Positions 61,656 to 64,000 of a stretch of DNA of 64,000 nucleotides are shown here, in pieces; within the stretch, counting starts at the first letter, position 1; every line of letters begins with the position of its first letter. The stretch lies in assembly GCF_021018805.1 (NCBI RefSeq), contig NC_086249.1:79634472-79698471 (forward strand), given 5' to 3'. The translations under genes were made by a program, and so were the position numbers. Source of the stretch: Prinia subflava. Taxonomy: Eukaryota > Chordata > Aves > Passeriformes > Cisticolidae. Under the pieces are notes generated by a model, which was given only the letters and a program-made list of their open reading frames with translations, had not been told where the DNA came from and searched no databases.

Positions 61656-64000
61656 AGATTCTGTTCAGCCTTTAGCATTAGCCACCAAAATCTGCCTGGT
61701 ATATGCAGCAATTCACTCTGCACTAAAGTTCTTTCAGTATGTCTTGTGAAAATCTGTTGCATAAGAAGTGCCAGAGTGAATTCTGGCTAATTTGTGGTTT
61801 TCTCCTAATGAAAACTTTTAATTTATTGGCTTTTTCAAATGAACCAGTTTATTATCCGTAGGGCAAAACTTAAAACTTGCTTGAGTATTTAAGATTGATT
61901 TAAACATGTTTTATAATAAAGGAATTTGCACAACATCCTCAAAACTGGGAAAAGTACTCATCAACATATCATCAAAATCTATTTTCAACTTATCTCTTGA
62001 ATGCATTTTCAAAATTTCTACCTAAGTCAATAAGTTGAAATCACACAGAATACACATGAATGAATGATTGATTTTGGCATCTGAAACAGTAAGATTATAA
62101 TAACAGAGAGTAAAGCACCGGTGTCATTTCTGCCTTGAATGGTTGTTAGGGTAATAACACAAAGTAATGAACTGTCTAGCGCAAATAATGAGAACAGTTA
62201 AGCTTTCATGGTCTAAGCAGCATGCTTTGTGAGGAGCAAGATTTATAAAAAGCTTGTTTTGCAAGATATAGCACCATCAACCCTTACAAAGACCTGTGTA
62301 ATCATGATTCTTATTTTCAGCTCTCAGTACCCAGCACTGAATTTGGCATAATTAAGGTAGCATAGGCTGCTATGTCAGGCTCCTCAGCTGGCATACATAC
62401 TAGTTAGAGAAAGGCTTGCTACAGTAAGTGTCCCAATGTTTGATATTTCCATAAATATCAAGAAGAAAGTGGTTCAAGTCTTTGAGCATAAATGTTCTGG
62501 TCAAGTCAGTGGAACTATACCCTGCTGATCTCAGCTCAGCATATAGCTCATCCTGACAAATATCACTAAAGTAGCAATTAAGTTTCTCTGAAAAGTATGA
62601 CAGTCTTATTAGCAAGTAAATCAAACATTTTCAGAAGTAGGTTTTTTTTTTTCCTTTTCATTGGCTTACTATGACACTGGATGAATTTCTTGGAGGTTTT
62701 CCAAGTCTATTTTACAGTTAAGGAAAAACACTCCTAGAATTTATAACGATTGTTACTGTTCATTTATAGTTCCTCAAATGCCCAGAGAAAATCTGGAAAT
62801 ACAATAGCACCTATTCTATATCAGAATGATTCCACTTGTTTCCCTTGTTGTCTTTGTTCTTAGGTGGTAGAACAACATCTTGTTGCACTTATATTTTTAT
62901 ATAATTTATATAATTTTCCCCATCTCTGCATGGTCCTTCCACATATGACAAGAAAGAGCTGCTTCTCATGATGAGGCTCTTCAAAAGCAAAATGTCAGTA
63001 ACCATAACAACATTCTGGTGACCCCATCAAAAGGGTATTTTAAAAACAACAGCAACCTAAAAAGAGAAAATCCTGGCATTGCAGCAAAAAAACATAGGGA
63101 TATTGTGGGCCTAAGGAAGTTGATGATGTATGAATTAGATTGTGATTTTCTTGCTGTTTCAGCCAGTTTTACCTGTTGCAACATATTTGTCAGAATGGCT
63201 AAAGCATTGAATGTTTTCAGTTGTTCCATTTTGCTAGATGTGCCAAAATGTTCAGGCTGTACCAAGACACTTTAGAAAGGAAGAATTATTAAAAGTTTTA
63301 ATGATACTACTCAAACAAATCGTAGAACAATGAGATATTTACATAAGCAAGAGTTGCTGAAAGATGCAGCAGCTTGATTCTGCAGAACCAAATAGAAAGC
63401 TTATAATGTAATACCATTAACAAAACACTTCCAACCAAGAGTATTTAATGCATCAGAGCTTCCTAAAAACTCAGCACCTTAGTTACCATTCAGACACTGA
63501 ATGGCAACAGTACTGATCCAAATACAATGGTACATTTCCGGGCAGGCTTCTTTACTGGGTTTTCTAGCTTCACTTCCCATTCCACCAGTCCATCATGACT
63601 GGAAAATCTAAAAAGTGTGTATAAACCAGAGTGGTCTAATGATGGCAGAATGGGGAGTCTTAACAATAGATAATTGGGGTTCTTTTTGTTATTGCTTTTG
63701 TAAACTCTGTCAGTGTTTTAGCTTTCCACTATTTTCATTTGAATAATTTTCATTTGAAATTACTTTTATTGCTTCTTCTCCACTTCTAGCATCTCTTGCC
63801 AATGTGCTGTGTGACTATTAGAGAGTCACTAAGTGCCAGGCCACTTTTATGGTAGCTGTCTCAAACCCTGTCTTTATTTTGACTTTCTGAAAAAGACTGA
63901 ACTTCTGAAAAGAGAGATGGGGGTTTCAAGTGTTGCTAAGGGATTTGCATGCTGAATATTCTGGAATAATGCATAAATTTGGCATTTAGCTTCTGTAACA
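61656..64000. other. intergenic DNA to window end
   Basis: AT-rich sequence without recognised gene, repeat family or RNA. Open frames at 62981-63275 on both strands are short and unrecognised. Confidence 0.6.
62641..62652. repeat. poly-T run (12)
   Basis: About twelve consecutive T in intergenic sequence. Confidence 0.85.

Noticed and set aside
1..64000. tRNA, rRNA, CRISPR arrays, bacterial operons or a novel defence-like system
   Set aside because: No clover-leaf, rRNA or spaced-repeat pattern was seen, and the window is ordinary avian gene and intergenic DNA.

Overview
The window is vertebrate nuclear DNA, almost certainly from a bird. The evidence is the spliced gene structure, a CpG-island promoter, many 5'-truncated CR1 LINE copies with the avian 3' tail, and an endogenous-retrovirus LTR of a type abundant in passerines. 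The passerine assignment is inference. There are no operons, CRISPR arrays or other prokaryotic features.

The only protein-coding gene I can support is UXS1 (UDP-glucuronate decarboxylase, UDP-xylose synthase). It lies on the minus strand in the left half. The CpG-island promoter and exon 1 are at about 34.2-35.1 kb, and exons 2 to 6 follow leftward at 22.0, 19.3, 17.1, 13.5 and 8.7 kb. Every junction was read at base level and every reading phase joins. Together the exons give the first 153 residues: cytosolic tail, transmembrane anchor, lumenal stem and the N-terminal part of the Rossmann fold with its NAD-binding glycine motif. The remaining exons, including the catalytic Tyr/Lys region, lie to the left of base 1. 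Bases 1-8588 are intron 6.

The right half (about 35.1-64 kb) is the sequence upstream of UXS1, and I recognise no coding gene in it. It holds CR1 fragments near 35.2-35.7, 40.9-41.8, 47.2-47.6 and 61.4-61.65 kb, plus two retroviral LTRs without internal genes. One is a forward 699-bp LTR at 35839-36537, flanked by a 4-bp direct repeat, only about 1 kb from the UXS1 start codon. The other is a reverse LTR at about 45110-45689. Two exon-like segments with good splice-site matches (36698-36872 and 37570-37709, plus strand) could belong to a non-coding transcript divergent from UXS1. A third segment at about 49.0-49.7 kb ends in a polyadenylation signal. An AT-rich, homeodomain-motif-rich stretch at about 57.2-58.1 kb looks like conserved non-coding DNA. 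All of these are inference.

I did not find an undescribed biological system. The most checkable points are the LTR boundaries and target-site duplications, the possible divergent transcript, the G-run tract in the UXS1 pre-mRNA and the candidate regulatory element.
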